From: an uncultured Prevotellaceae bacterium
GTDB lineage: Bacteria; Bacteroidota; Bacteroidia; Bacteroidales; Bacteroidaceae
Direction: 5' to 3'
Assembly: GCA_947168395.1 (NCBI GenBank)
Contig: CAMVLT010000025.1
Coordinates: forward strand, 1 to 46,410
DNA length: 46,410 nt
Shown: positions 8,819 to 17,400 of the stretch, one piece after another
How positions within the stretch are numbered: the stretch's first letter is position 1
How the letters are laid out: every line of letters starts with the position of its first letter
Made by a program: the position numbers and the translations under genes
The notes under the pieces: model-generated
What the model was told of the DNA's origin: nothing
The model's database searches: none
The model's input: only the letters and a program-made list of their open reading frames with translations

Positions 8819-9906
8819 TGAATAGGATAGTACTTATTGGAAACGGGTTTGACTTGGCTCACGGTCTCAATACTAGATATGAAGATTTTATAAACTGGTA
8901 TTGGGAAAGGAGAGTTGATGGTTTTGTCGGCAATACTACTGGTATTTCCCAAGACCCTTTGTGTAAATTTGAGATTATAGATCCTAATAATTGTTGGAAT
9001 ATATTTGCCTTTCAACTGCCTCGAGTCTTCCATAGAGTACCAGGAAAAGATGTTGTCCAGTCTATAATCAAAGACACGGAAAGATTTAAATCAAAGTTTT
9101 ACACTTTCTTTGATAAGATTATTAAAAGTATTGGGACAAAGGGCTGGGTGGATATTGAAAATGAGTATTATTTACTACTCGCTCAACAGACTCTTCCTCA
9201 AATAGGTAATTTGCAGAGAACAGATCCAAAGGTTCTCAATTTTCAATTGGACTATCTAAAGACTATGCTCATTGATTACCTTAAATCGGAAGAAAAAAAG
9301 GTAGTTGATGTCATTCCCTCTATCAAAGATAAAATATATAGACCGATTAAAAAAAAGGAAATATCTGTGGCAAATCTTGATTATTCAGGCAGCAGAGATT
9401 CTAAAGACTTTGCGCCGAAAAATATAATGTTATTGAGTTTCAATTATACTAAAACAGAACAACAATACGTAGATTCCACATCAAAAGTACAGGTCAACCA
9501 TATTCATGGATGTTTGGATGATGCAAATAGCGTAATATTCGGATATGGGGATGAATTAGATAGCGATTTTGAAAAGCTTAAGAATCTGAATGACAATGAA
9601 TGTCTGCGTAACATGAAGTCTATTAGGTATCTTGAAACGGACAATTATCGAAAAATGCTTGAGTTTGTTGAATCTGGCCCTTTTCAGGTTTGCATTATGG
9701 GACATTCTTGCGGTAATTCAGACAGGACATTGCTCAATACTCTCTTTGAACATAGGTTTTGTGTGTCTGTGAAACCATATTTTTACCAGAAAGAGGATGG
9801 AATGGATAATTATCTTGATCTTGTGCAGAATATTAGCCGAAACTTCACTGATATGAAACTAATGCGAGACAGAGTGGTTAATAAAACATATTGTGAACCT
9901 CTCTAA
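8818..9906 (+). CDS. AbiH-family abortive infection protein
   Basis: This 362-residue protein is coupled to hsdR by a TAATG overlap. The N-terminus 'IVLIGNGFDLAHGLNTRYEDF' is the hallmark of AbiH-family proteins, followed by a central 'NIMLLSFNYTKTEQQY' strand, 'VNHIHGCLDD' and a C-terminal 'VCIMGHSCGNSDRTLLNTLFE'. In lactococci AbiH stops phage growth by an unknown mechanism. The GNGFD and late GHS motifs suggest a nucleotide- or NAD-related fold, which is inference. The gene is strongly A+T-rich and carries an A8 run at 9349-9356, a possible slippage site, although the frame is intact. Its position directly behind hsdR suggests it acts as a second line when restriction fails. Confidence 0.86.
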   Translation: MNRIVLIGNGFDLAHGLNTRYEDFINWYWERRVDGFVGNTTGISQDPLCKFEIIDPNNCWNIFAFQLPRVFHRVPGKDVVQSIIKDTERFKSKFYTFFDKIIKSIGTKGWVDIENEYYLLLAQQTLPQIGNLQRTDPKVLNFQLDYLKTMLIDYLKSEEKKVVDVIPSIKDKIYRPIKKKEISVANLDYSGSRDSKDFAPKNIMLLSFNYTKTEQQYVDSTSKVQVNHIHGCLDDANSVIFGYGDELDSDFEKLKNLNDNECLRNMKSIRYLETDNYRKMLEFVESGPFQVCIMGHSCGNSDRTLLNTLFEHRFCVSVKPYFYQKEDGMDNYLDLVQNISRNFTDMKLMRDRVVNKTYCEPL

Positions 9907-9923
9907 ATAATAAGATAACTTTG
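9891..9923 (+). promoter_or_regulatory. Candidate promoter (TTG ... TAACTTTG) for the DinD-RhuM gene
   Basis: TAACTTTG at 9916-9923 matches the Bacteroidetes -7 consensus. A TTGT at 9891-9894 lies about 21 bp upstream, near the expected -33 position, inside the end of the AbiH gene. Transcription would start only a few bases before the ATG at 9932, so the message would be nearly leaderless. Confidence 0.55.
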
Positions 9924-9931
9924 CAAACGAT

Positions 9932-11314
9932 ATGGACAATACAAACGAAATAGAGATGTTCTCACCAGAAGAAATGTTGTCGCCCTTTGAGGCTATCAAA
10001 GAGACGGATGGTGATGGTCATGAGTGGTGGAACTCGCGCAAATTGGCACGACTCATGGGTTACCAGAAGTACTGGAACTTCGAAAGGTTGATGGACAAGG
10101 TATCCTCCTTCCTGCAGCAAGAGAAGGGCTTAGACCTAAAGGAGCACATGGTGGAGATAGAGGAGATGGCGCAACTGAATAACGGTGGCTATCGACAAGT
10201 TAAATCCATCAGACTGTCAAGAACTGCCTGTGTGGCAATAGCCTTGAACGCTGACCAGAAGAAACCTATTGTAAAAGCTGCAAAGGAATATTTCACCAGT
10301 AAGATGAACGCTCAGGAGCTGGCTACAAGCGTTGAAGGTAATGTGTTAATATATCGTTCGAGCACTGGTAAGGTGAATGTGAACGTGCTTTTCAGTCAGG
10401 ATACATTCTGGCTTTCTCAGAAGCGAATGTCTGAGTTGTTCAACGTTGCACTTTCAACGATAAACTATCATCTGACTCAGATTGATGAGAGTGGTGAAGT
10501 GCAATTGTCCACAGCAATTCGAAAAATTCGAATTCCGTCGGACAATTGCGATGAACAGGGCGTTCTGCTGTATAATCTGGATGCGATTATTGCAGTTGGT
10601 TATCGTGTGAATAGTTACGAGGCGACCCAATTTCGCATCTGGGCGCGAGAGATTTTGAAGGAGTATATCATCAAGGGTTTTGTGATGGACGATGAACGTC
10701 TGAAAGGCAAGAATCCCTTTGGGGCTGACTACTTCGAGGAATTGCTGGATCGCATCCGTGAGATACGTACCTCAGAGCGTCGTTATTATCAGAAGATAAC
10801 GGACATCTATGCCGAGTGCAGCAGCGACTATGACAAGAATAGTGAGATAACACGAACATTCTATAAGATTGTACAGAACATGATGCACTATGCCGTGACG
10901 CATCAGACGGCAGCAGAGATTGTCTATGACCGTGCTGATGCGGAGAAGCCTCACATGGGACTGATGACGTGGAAGAATGCACCTGATGGCAGAGTCGTTA
11001 AAAGTGATGTGACGATAGCCAAGAACTATCTTTCAGAGAAGGAGGTGGATGAACTGAACTTGCTGACGACGGCTTTCCTCGAAATTGCAGAGCGAAGAGC
11101 CAGGCGGCATGTTTTGACAACGATGGCTGAATGGAAACAGGTTTTGGAGCACTATCTGAAAGTGTCGGATGCTGACATCCTGCCCGATGCAGGCTCCGTG
11201 ACTCACGAGGAAGCTGAAGCCAAAGCGTTAGGGGAGTATGAGAAATTCTGGAGGATTCAAGACCAGACATTCCTCTCAGACTTTGACAAACTGATTGAAG
11301 ATTTAAGCAAATAA
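9932..11314 (+). CDS. DinD/BRO-like N-terminal domain fused to a RhuM domain
   Basis: This 460-residue protein has two parts. Residues about 15-125 ('HEWWNSRKLARLMGYQKYWNFERLMDKV' pattern; later 'VKSIRLSRTACVAIALNAD') match the DinD / BRO-N type of DNA-associated domain found in damage-induced and phage proteins. Residues about 135-450 form a RhuM domain ('WLSQKRMSELFNVALSTI', 'AIIAVGYRVNSYEATQFRIWA', 'EILKEYIIKGFVMDDERL', 'LNLLTTAFLEIAERRA'). The RhuM half resembles the first half of the broken RhuM-Fic gene at 844, so two related modules flank the island. RhuM function is unknown. The gene has its own -7 motif just upstream. I infer a DNA-binding regulator or effector; no catalytic motif is visible. 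Confidence 0.78.
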   Translation: MDNTNEIEMFSPEEMLSPFEAIKETDGDGHEWWNSRKLARLMGYQKYWNFERLMDKVSSFLQQEKGLDLKEHMVEIEEMAQLNNGGYRQVKSIRLSRTACVAIALNADQKKPIVKAAKEYFTSKMNAQELATSVEGNVLIYRSSTGKVNVNVLFSQDTFWLSQKRMSELFNVALSTINYHLTQIDESGEVQLSTAIRKIRIPSDNCDEQGVLLYNLDAIIAVGYRVNSYEATQFRIWAREILKEYIIKGFVMDDERLKGKNPFGADYFEELLDRIREIRTSERRYYQKITDIYAECSSDYDKNSEITRTFYKIVQNMMHYAVTHQTAAEIVYDRADAEKPHMGLMTWKNAPDGRVVKSDVTIAKNYLSEKEVDELNLLTTAFLEIAERRARRHVLTTMAEWKQVLEHYLKVSDADILPDAGSVTHEEAEAKALGEYEKFWRIQDQTFLSDFDKLIEDLSK

Positions 11315-11406
11315 GCATAGAAATCCAATCCCCACACCAAGTATTAACCCAACTTTGACACTGTAAGTCTGATTTTTCTTGCTAATCAGCGACTTGCGCA
11401 TTCTCG

Positions 11407-11830
11407 CTATGGTGACTGTGTTCTACAGATTTTGATTTTTCGGAACGGCATTTTCTTGTAGTTCAACATGGAGTAGATGTCAGCGGCCTGTTCCGTTGGC
11501 GTGCTGCATATTCTCATTTCGACCTTCTCGCCCATCGCATTGACGGCTTCCGAGGTCACCGCCTTCTGCGTGCTCATGATCCGTACTATCTCCGTCCAGT
11601 ATGGCGTGGGGTATTCTGCTTTCGGGTCCGGGTCTGCCTTCTTGCGTTTCTCGTTCTCCTTCTTCATCTGGTGACGTATGACGTTCACTATCCAGTATGA
11701 GAGCAGTCCGAGGAAGAGGTGGGCATCCGACCGGTCATCCTTCTGGTGATATATCGGACGGAGGTTGAGGTCTGTCTTCAGCTGGCGGTTCGAGCACTCT
11801 ATCTCACGGATGAGGTTGTAATAGTCCCAT
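11407..11830 (-). pseudogene. 3' remnant of a DDE transposase (IS4/IS1634-like)
   Basis: On the minus strand the frame reads 'YYNLIREIECSNRQLK' then 'LNLRPIYHQKDDRSDAHL', 'GLLSYWIVNVIRHQMKKE' and a charged tail ending at a TAG. The E-x-x-R-x-x-K signature followed by 'RPIYHQKDDR.AHLF' is the C-terminal third of IS4/IS1634-type transposases, with the last catalytic Glu in 'EIECSNRQLK'. The first two catalytic Asp residues and the whole 5' part are missing: similarity stops abruptly near 11830, where an unrelated frame on the other strand begins. No terminal inverted repeat or target duplication could be identified. The element is dead and marks an old rearrangement at the right edge of the defence island. 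Confidence 0.72.
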
Positions 11831-12074
11831 GTGTGTTGAAAAGAACAAGGAATATATTACAGAGGCCGCACTTTACTTTGATTCGAATGCCAATCCAGTA
11901 TTGAGTCTTGCATACGATGGGAAAAAGATGCAGTTTCTTAACGACAAGAAGTTTGAAGACTATTTAATCAAGGCAACAAGATACAAAGCAGGATTGCTGA
12001 GGATTGCAACGCAAGAAATGCTTGCAATGAAGAATCCCCAAAAAAGCAGCAAAAAAAGTGATAGCATACACTAA
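11829..12074 (+). CDS. Unrecognised gene fragment
   Basis: The frame encodes 81 residues, starting 'MCVEKNKEYITEAALYF' and ending in a Lys/Ser-rich tail. The composition looks like real protein (strand-like 'PVLSLAYDGKKMQFL', then helix 'DKKFEDYLIKATRYK'). I do not recognise the family. Its 5' end coincides with the truncated transposase and it has no obvious ribosome-binding site, so it is more likely the 3' end of a longer gene cut by the rearrangement than a complete gene. Confidence 0.4.
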   Translation: MCVEKNKEYITEAALYFDSNANPVLSLAYDGKKMQFLNDKKFEDYLIKATRYKAGLLRIATQEMLAMKNPQKSSKKSDSIH

Positions 12075-12195
12075 ACGTACAAGGCACCTACGCTTGGAAT
12101 GGACATTCCTTGTTCAGAACCCTCGCGCAGCCAATAATTTTATTTATTATAGGAAAAAAATCATTTTTTTAGGGGTCTTTCTCGAAAATTGTTAC

Positions 12196-12203
12196 TATTT
12201 TTG
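12196..12203 (+). promoter_or_regulatory. -7 element TATTTTTG upstream of the ECF sigma gene
   Basis: TATTTTTG matches TAnnTTTG and lies 45 bp before the chosen ATG at 12249. A start a few bases downstream would exclude the ATG at 12189 and supports the shorter protein. No convincing -33 box is seen; an A/T-rich stretch with a T7 run lies at the right distance. The 120 bp before it hold no gene. Confidence 0.45.
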
Positions 12204-12248
12204 CAGCGCAAACTACTATTACTGCAAAACTATAAATACCCAAAAGAG

Positions 12249-12761
12249 ATGGAAGACTTCTCTAAACTATATGACAAACATATCGACGGCCTCTTTGCGT
12301 TCGGCTCACGTTTCATGACCGACCGTGAAGCACTGAAGGACTGTATACAAGACGTATTTGTAAAGTTGTACACGCGTAAGGAGGGGCTGAGCACCATCAG
12401 CAACATAGAGAGCTACCTCTATATTTCACTCCGCAACCGCATCAACGACGAGTTCCGCCGCAGCACCAAAATCTGCGACAGCGAGATTACCGATGCCAGT
12501 ATGCAAGTGATAGCCGAGAACGATGAATACAACCGTGAGCAGATGGAGCATAGGCAGTCGCTTTCTGACATAGTCCAGGAGTTCTTTGTCAAGCTGTCAC
12601 CGCGCCAGCGTCAGATTATCAACCTCTATTATATAGAGCACCGCAAGTATGAGGACATCTGCCGCATCATGGGCATCAACTACCAGAGCGTGCGCAACCT
12701 GATGCATCGCAGCATCTGCAGGCTGAGAGAATATGCTGGTCAGGTGCAAATCGCCGTCTGA
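12249..12761 (+). CDS. ECF-type RNA polymerase sigma factor
   Basis: From ATG 12249 the protein has 170 residues, the usual ECF length. Region 2 is 'LFAFGSRFMTDREALKDCIQ' with 'DVFVKLY' (residues about 14-42). Region 4 is 'LSPRQRQIINLYYIE' plus 'YEDICRIMGINYQSVRNLMH' (about 115-155), a clear helix-turn-helix. The family directs RNA polymerase to extracytoplasmic or nutrient-response promoters. In Bacteroidetes such genes are typically followed by a FecR anti-sigma factor and a SusC/SusD pair; neither is present here. Instead a small ORF and the polysaccharide operon follow on the same strand, so this sigma factor may control that operon. The upstream ATG at 12189 lies within the promoter region and was rejected. 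Confidence 0.9.
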   Translation: MEDFSKLYDKHIDGLFAFGSRFMTDREALKDCIQDVFVKLYTRKEGLSTISNIESYLYISLRNRINDEFRRSTKICDSEITDASMQVIAENDEYNREQMEHRQSLSDIVQEFFVKLSPRQRQIINLYYIEHRKYEDICRIMGINYQSVRNLMHRSICRLREYAGQVQIAV

Positions 12762-12783
12762 CGATTGGTTACAGACCAGCTCA

Positions 12784-12812
12784 TTGTTCGTCCTTTAAGA
12801 AAAGGCGAACAA
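12784..12812 (+). repeat. Imperfect hairpin between sigma factor and downstream operon
   Basis: TTGTTCGTCCTTT and AAAGGCGAACAA form a 12-bp stem with one bulged base and a 4-nt loop. No T-run follows, so it is not a classical terminator. It may be an attenuator or the protective 5' end of the downstream message. Confidence 0.4.
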
Positions 12813-12934
12813 TGGCAAACAAGAAACCACCAACGAAATACATTCCTCTTACGCTGGAAGAGCGGGAAGAGTTGAAGGTGCGTATATCGATTGCTATCGG
12901 TTTGTCGAAGTATTGGCATTTCTCACAAACATAA
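12812..12934 (+). CDS. Possible 40-residue small protein
   Basis: The ORF begins 'MANKKPPTKYIPLTLEEREE' and ends one base before the ATG of the next gene, an arrangement that could give translational coupling. The N-terminal half is Lys/Pro-rich and the LEEREELKVRI part is helical. I do not recognise it; it may be the N-terminus of a longer, now truncated protein. The ATG directly abuts the hairpin stem. Confidence 0.35.
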   Translation: MANKKPPTKYIPLTLEEREELKVRISIAIGLSKYWHFSQT

Positions 12935-12935
12935 T

Positions 12936-14390
12936 ATGAAAAAGATACGCATCATTTGGGGCATAGTCTCTGCTCTCTGTCTCTTTGGAACAGATGCCTT
13001 GATGGCTCAACAATATAAGGTTGGTGTTTGCGACTGGATGATTCTCAAACGTCAGAAATTAGGGGAATTCGATTTGGCCAAGCAGATTGGAAGCGACGGC
13101 ATTGAGATGGACATGGGCGGACTGGGACAGCGCGAGATGTTCGACAACAAGATGCGCGATCCCAAGGAGGCAGCCCACTTCAAGAGAGTAGCCGACAGCT
13201 TAGGCATCGAAACAGGTGCCATTGCCATGAGTGGTTTCTATGCCCAGGACCTGACGAAGCGCGACAATTACATGGCACTTGTTGATGACTGTTTCGACAC
13301 GATGGACAAGATGGGCAATGTGAAGGTGGCTTTCCTGCCCCTCGGCGGCTGTGGTAATGACTGGGCCAAGGACAAGACTAAACGGAGTGAGATAGTGAAG
13401 CGTCTTCACCAAATCGGCGAGGCTGCCAAGGCCCGTGGCAAACGCGTAGGCATCGACACGCCCCTTGACGCCCAAGGCAACCAGAAACTGCTGAAGGAAA
13501 TCAGGAGCGACGGCATAGGCATCTTCTACAAATGGCAGACCATTGTGGAGAATGGCTGGGATGTAGTGAAAGACATCCAGAAGTTAGGTGCCAAGAATAT
13601 CTGTGCCATACATGCCTCAAACACGGATCGTGTATGGCTGCGCAACGACTCTACCATAGATGTGCCCATGATCAGGAAAGCCCTCGACAAGATGGGCTGG
13701 AGCGGGTGGCTATTTGTGGAACGCAGCCGCGACGTGAATATGGTGCGCAACGTGAAGATGAATTATAGTGCCAATGTGTATTACCTGAAGGAGATCTTCA
13801 ACAGCAACCCTGAACCGGCAGTTGTGCTTGACAGCGCTGGACGGGACCCACAATATGTGAAGACCATTGTCGAACGAAGCCAAAAAGCCACGGACGAACT
13901 GGGCATCACCTGGACTCCTAAAGGCCAGAACGTGTTGAACATCATCTGCAATCGTTATTTCAAGCTCAATGACATCTACGCCGAGCGCGATTCGGTGAAG
14001 AAGGTTGACAAGAAACTGGCCGAAGCACAATGTGACTCACGGCTATACCGTTCACACAATGGCTTCCTCGCCGACCTGTCGATATATCTGAAGCCACAGG
14101 AGATAGAGACGGTGAAAGACGTCATGACCTTCAATGTGGTCAAGGTGACTTACGACGCCCAGTGTGACATGATTCCAACCCTCAAGGAGGAAGAGAAACA
14201 GCAGATTATGGCTTGGCTCATCGAGGCCCGCGAACTCGCTATAGATGCCGAGAGTTCGAAAAAGAAGCACGAGGTGTTCGGCAAGTACAAGGGTCGTATC
14301 AACAACTACCTTTCCAAGCGGGGGTATGACCTGACAAAGGAGCGCGAAGCCTGGTATGAGCGCATAAAAGCGAGAGGAGGAGAACTGTGA
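12936..14390 (+). CDS. Secreted sugar phosphate isomerase/epimerase-like protein fused to DUF3826
   Basis: From ATG 12936 the protein has 484 residues. A Sec signal peptide ('MKKIRIIWGIVSALCLFG', cleavage near 'LMAQQ') is followed by a xylose-isomerase-like TIM barrel (about 25-290: 'YKVGVCDWMI', 'DGIEMDMGG', 'KRVGIDTP', 'ICAIHASNTDRVWL', 'WLFVERSR'). After a linker a DUF3826 domain fills about 305-480 ('VKDVMTFNVVKVTYDAQCDMIP', 'LKEEEKQQIMAWL', 'FGKYKGRINNYLSKRGYDL'). DUF3826 proteins are common in pectin-degradation loci of Bacteroidetes but are usually separate proteins. Secretion makes a classical phosphosugar substrate unlikely; action on a released uronic sugar is inference. The start at 12891 was rejected because it lacks a signal peptide and overlaps the small ORF. 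It heads the first operon. Confidence 0.82.
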   Translation: MKKIRIIWGIVSALCLFGTDALMAQQYKVGVCDWMILKRQKLGEFDLAKQIGSDGIEMDMGGLGQREMFDNKMRDPKEAAHFKRVADSLGIETGAIAMSGFYAQDLTKRDNYMALVDDCFDTMDKMGNVKVAFLPLGGCGNDWAKDKTKRSEIVKRLHQIGEAAKARGKRVGIDTPLDAQGNQKLLKEIRSDGIGIFYKWQTIVENGWDVVKDIQKLGAKNICAIHASNTDRVWLRNDSTIDVPMIRKALDKMGWSGWLFVERSRDVNMVRNVKMNYSANVYYLKEIFNSNPEPAVVLDSAGRDPQYVKTIVERSQKATDELGITWTPKGQNVLNIICNRYFKLNDIYAERDSVKKVDKKLAEAQCDSRLYRSHNGFLADLSIYLKPQEIETVKDVMTFNVVKVTYDAQCDMIPTLKEEEKQQIMAWLIEARELAIDAESSKKKHEVFGKYKGRINNYLSKRGYDLTKEREAWYERIKARGGEL

Positions 14391-14422
14391 ATAGATTTCG
14401 ACTATAGCAATAACGGGGGAAC

Positions 14423-17400
14423 ATGAAAAGTGGGGTATTAGCAATTGTTTGCTGCTGGTGCATACATGCTTTGGCAACTGATATCAAGATTACACCAGAC
14501 TCGTCGCTGGCTGACGCTGTCAGACAAGCCCGTGAGCTACGACGCACAGGCAAAGCAGACCAAGTCACCATCCAGTTGGCACCAGGTACCTACCACCTCT
14601 ACGAACCCCTGCGCCTGCGTCCTGAAGACAGCGGCCTTACCATCGAGGGCAATAATGCCATTATCAGCGGAGGTCAGGAAATAGACGTCAGGAAGACGCA
14701 GGGCAATTTATGTACCGCAGACATTCCCGACTTCAACGGTCGTCCAGTTGACTTCCGACAGTTGTGGATATATTCCCTCCAAACCTCCACCAATTGGGAT
14801 GGTTTCATGAAAGCCGTCCGTGCCCGCGATGTGATGGACTTCGAGCAGATGTACCGCATCCTGAACTACGACAAGAAAAACCAGACACTATGGGTGCCAA
14901 AGGCAGCTGTCGAGAAGATTCTGAAGGCCCCCTACGCAGAAATGGTGCTTCACGAAATGTGGTGTACATCGAACCTTCGCATCAAGTCACTCACCCCTCA
15001 TGGCGACTCTGTAGCCGTTTGTTTCCACGACCCAGAGGCGAAACTACAGTTCGACCATCCGTGGCCCTCACCCATGACACCCGACACAGGCCATCCCTCA
15101 CCATTTTATCTCACTAATGCCAAGGAACTGCTCGACAGTCCAGGGGAATGGTATCATGACTACCGAGCAGGAAAAGTATATTACTATCCACGCGACCGCG
15201 AAGAAACTATCACAGCCATCTATCCTGTTGTGGAGACGCTAATTGAGGTAATAGGCACCGCCGACCGCCCTGTGCGCGACATCACCATCAAAGGTGTAAC
15301 CTTCAGCCACACCACATGGATGCGCCCCACGGAGAAAGGACATGTTCCACTACAGGCAGGCATGTATCTGACGGAGGCCTATAAACTACGTCCGCAGATA
15401 GACCGTCAGAATAACCACAAGCTCGATAATCAAGGATGGCTGGGGCGTGCTGATGCTGCCGTGGAAGTGCGCTATGGCGAGAACATCAGTTTCGAAGGAT
15501 GCCGTTTCGAACACCTCGGAGGCTCCGGCCTCGACTATGTGATAGGCTGTAAGGGCGGGACGGTCAGCGGTTGCAAGTTCATTGACATTGCCATGAACGG
15601 TCTGGTGGTTGGCAGCTTCTCACCCGAAGGACTCGAGACCCACCTACCCTATCGGCCAACGGACAACAGAGACGTGTGCAGCGGTCAGATTATAGAACAG
15701 TCGGAGTTCTGTGACGTAAGCAATGAGGACTGGGGTTGTGTGGCCATTGCAGCTGGCTATGTCTCAGACATCACGATTGCCCACAACACCATCCACGATG
15801 TTTCCTATACGGGCATCTCACTTGGATGGGGCTGGAATCGTGACTCGGTCTGTATGAAGAACAACAAGATTCACGCGAACCTTATATATAATTATGCTCA
15901 GCATACTTACGACTGTGCGGGAATCTACACCCTGGGCAACCAACCCGGAACCGTCATCAGCGAGAACGTGGTGCGCGACATTGCCAAGCCATCGTATGTA
16001 CACGACCCTAACCACTGGTTTTACCTATATACCGATGAAGGCTCTTCGAACATTACCCTCCGCGACAACTGGACACCTAAGGAGAAATTTCTGAAGAATG
16101 CCAATGGGCCAGGGAATGTATGGGAAAACAACGGCCCACAAGTGAGTGAAAGCATTAAGCACAATGCAGGCATGGCTCGAAAGCTTACTGTCAAGACCCG
16201 CAACGATGCCACTAATCGTGAGATATATGCCGCGGAATACCTGCAGAAGAAACTCGCAGGCCGAGAATTTGACGACTACTCCATAACGCTGAAACTTGCC
16301 ACCGAACCCAAGGGACTTGCTGCGGAGGGATATCGCATTACGACGGGCGAAAACTGCAGCATCACCATAGAAGGGCACGACCCGTCGGGTGTTATCTACG
16401 GTGCTGTGGAGCTGGCCGAACGTCTGCTTGCCCATCGTCTTGCCATCGGACAGATAGAAGAATCGCCTCAGATGGTGATGCGCGGAACGTGCATTGGACT
16501 TCAGAAGACCACGTACCTGCCCGGCCATGCCGTCTATGAATATCCCTATACGCCTGAGAACTTTCCCTGGTTCTACGACAAGGAGCAATGGATACGTTAC
16601 CTCGACATGATGGTGGAGAATAAGTTCAATTCTCTCTACCTTTGGAACGGTCATCCCTTCGCTTCGCTCGTCCGCCTGAACGATTATCCTTTCGCCGTTG
16701 AGGTCGATGACGCAACGTTCCGTAAGAACGAAGAAATATTTACGTTCCTGACACACGAAGCCGACCGGCGTGGAATCTGGGTGATACAGATGTTCTATAA
16801 CATTATCCTAAGCAAGCCCTTTGCCGACCACTACGGGCTGAAGACGCAGGACAGGAACCGACCTATCACGCCACTCATAGCCGACTATACGCGCAAGAGC
16901 ATTGCCGCCTTCATCAAGAAGTATCCCAACGTGGGACTGCTCGTCTGCCTTGGTGAGGCGATGGCGACTATTGATGACGATGTCAAGTGGATGAAGGAAA
17001 CGATAATTCCTGGTATCAAGGACGGGCTTGCTGCCAGCGGCGATAAGCCTGTTGCTGTGATACAGCAACAGACGGGACAACTGCCACCCATTGTCCTGCG
17101 TTCGCATGATACCGACGGACCGCTTGTGCTGAAGGAGAGCTTGCCATTGTATCCTAATATCTATACGATGTCGAAGTACACGGGTGAGAGTCTGACGACC
17201 TACGAGCCCGGTGGCCCTTGGGGCGAGACGCATCGCCAACTGGCCGATGCAGCCCCTGTTCACATTGATAATGTGCATATCCTCGCCAACCTCGAACCTT
17301 GGCGCTGGTCAAGTCCCGCTTTCATCGCCAAAACGGTACAGGCGATGCAGCGCGCCCACCACTCCAAGGGTCTGCACCTCTATCCGCAGGCTTCGTATTG

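Noticed and set aside
9349..9356. A8 run in the AbiH gene as a phase-variation switch
   Set aside because: The frame is intact and a single homopolymer in an A/T-rich gene is not enough evidence.
12189..12248. Upstream start for the ECF sigma factor
   Set aside because: The extra residues do not fit ECF proteins and the ATG precedes a consensus -7 element.
12891..12935. Upstream start for the isomerase-DUF3826 gene
   Set aside because: The start at 12936 gives a clean signal peptide; the longer form would bury it and overlap the small ORF.
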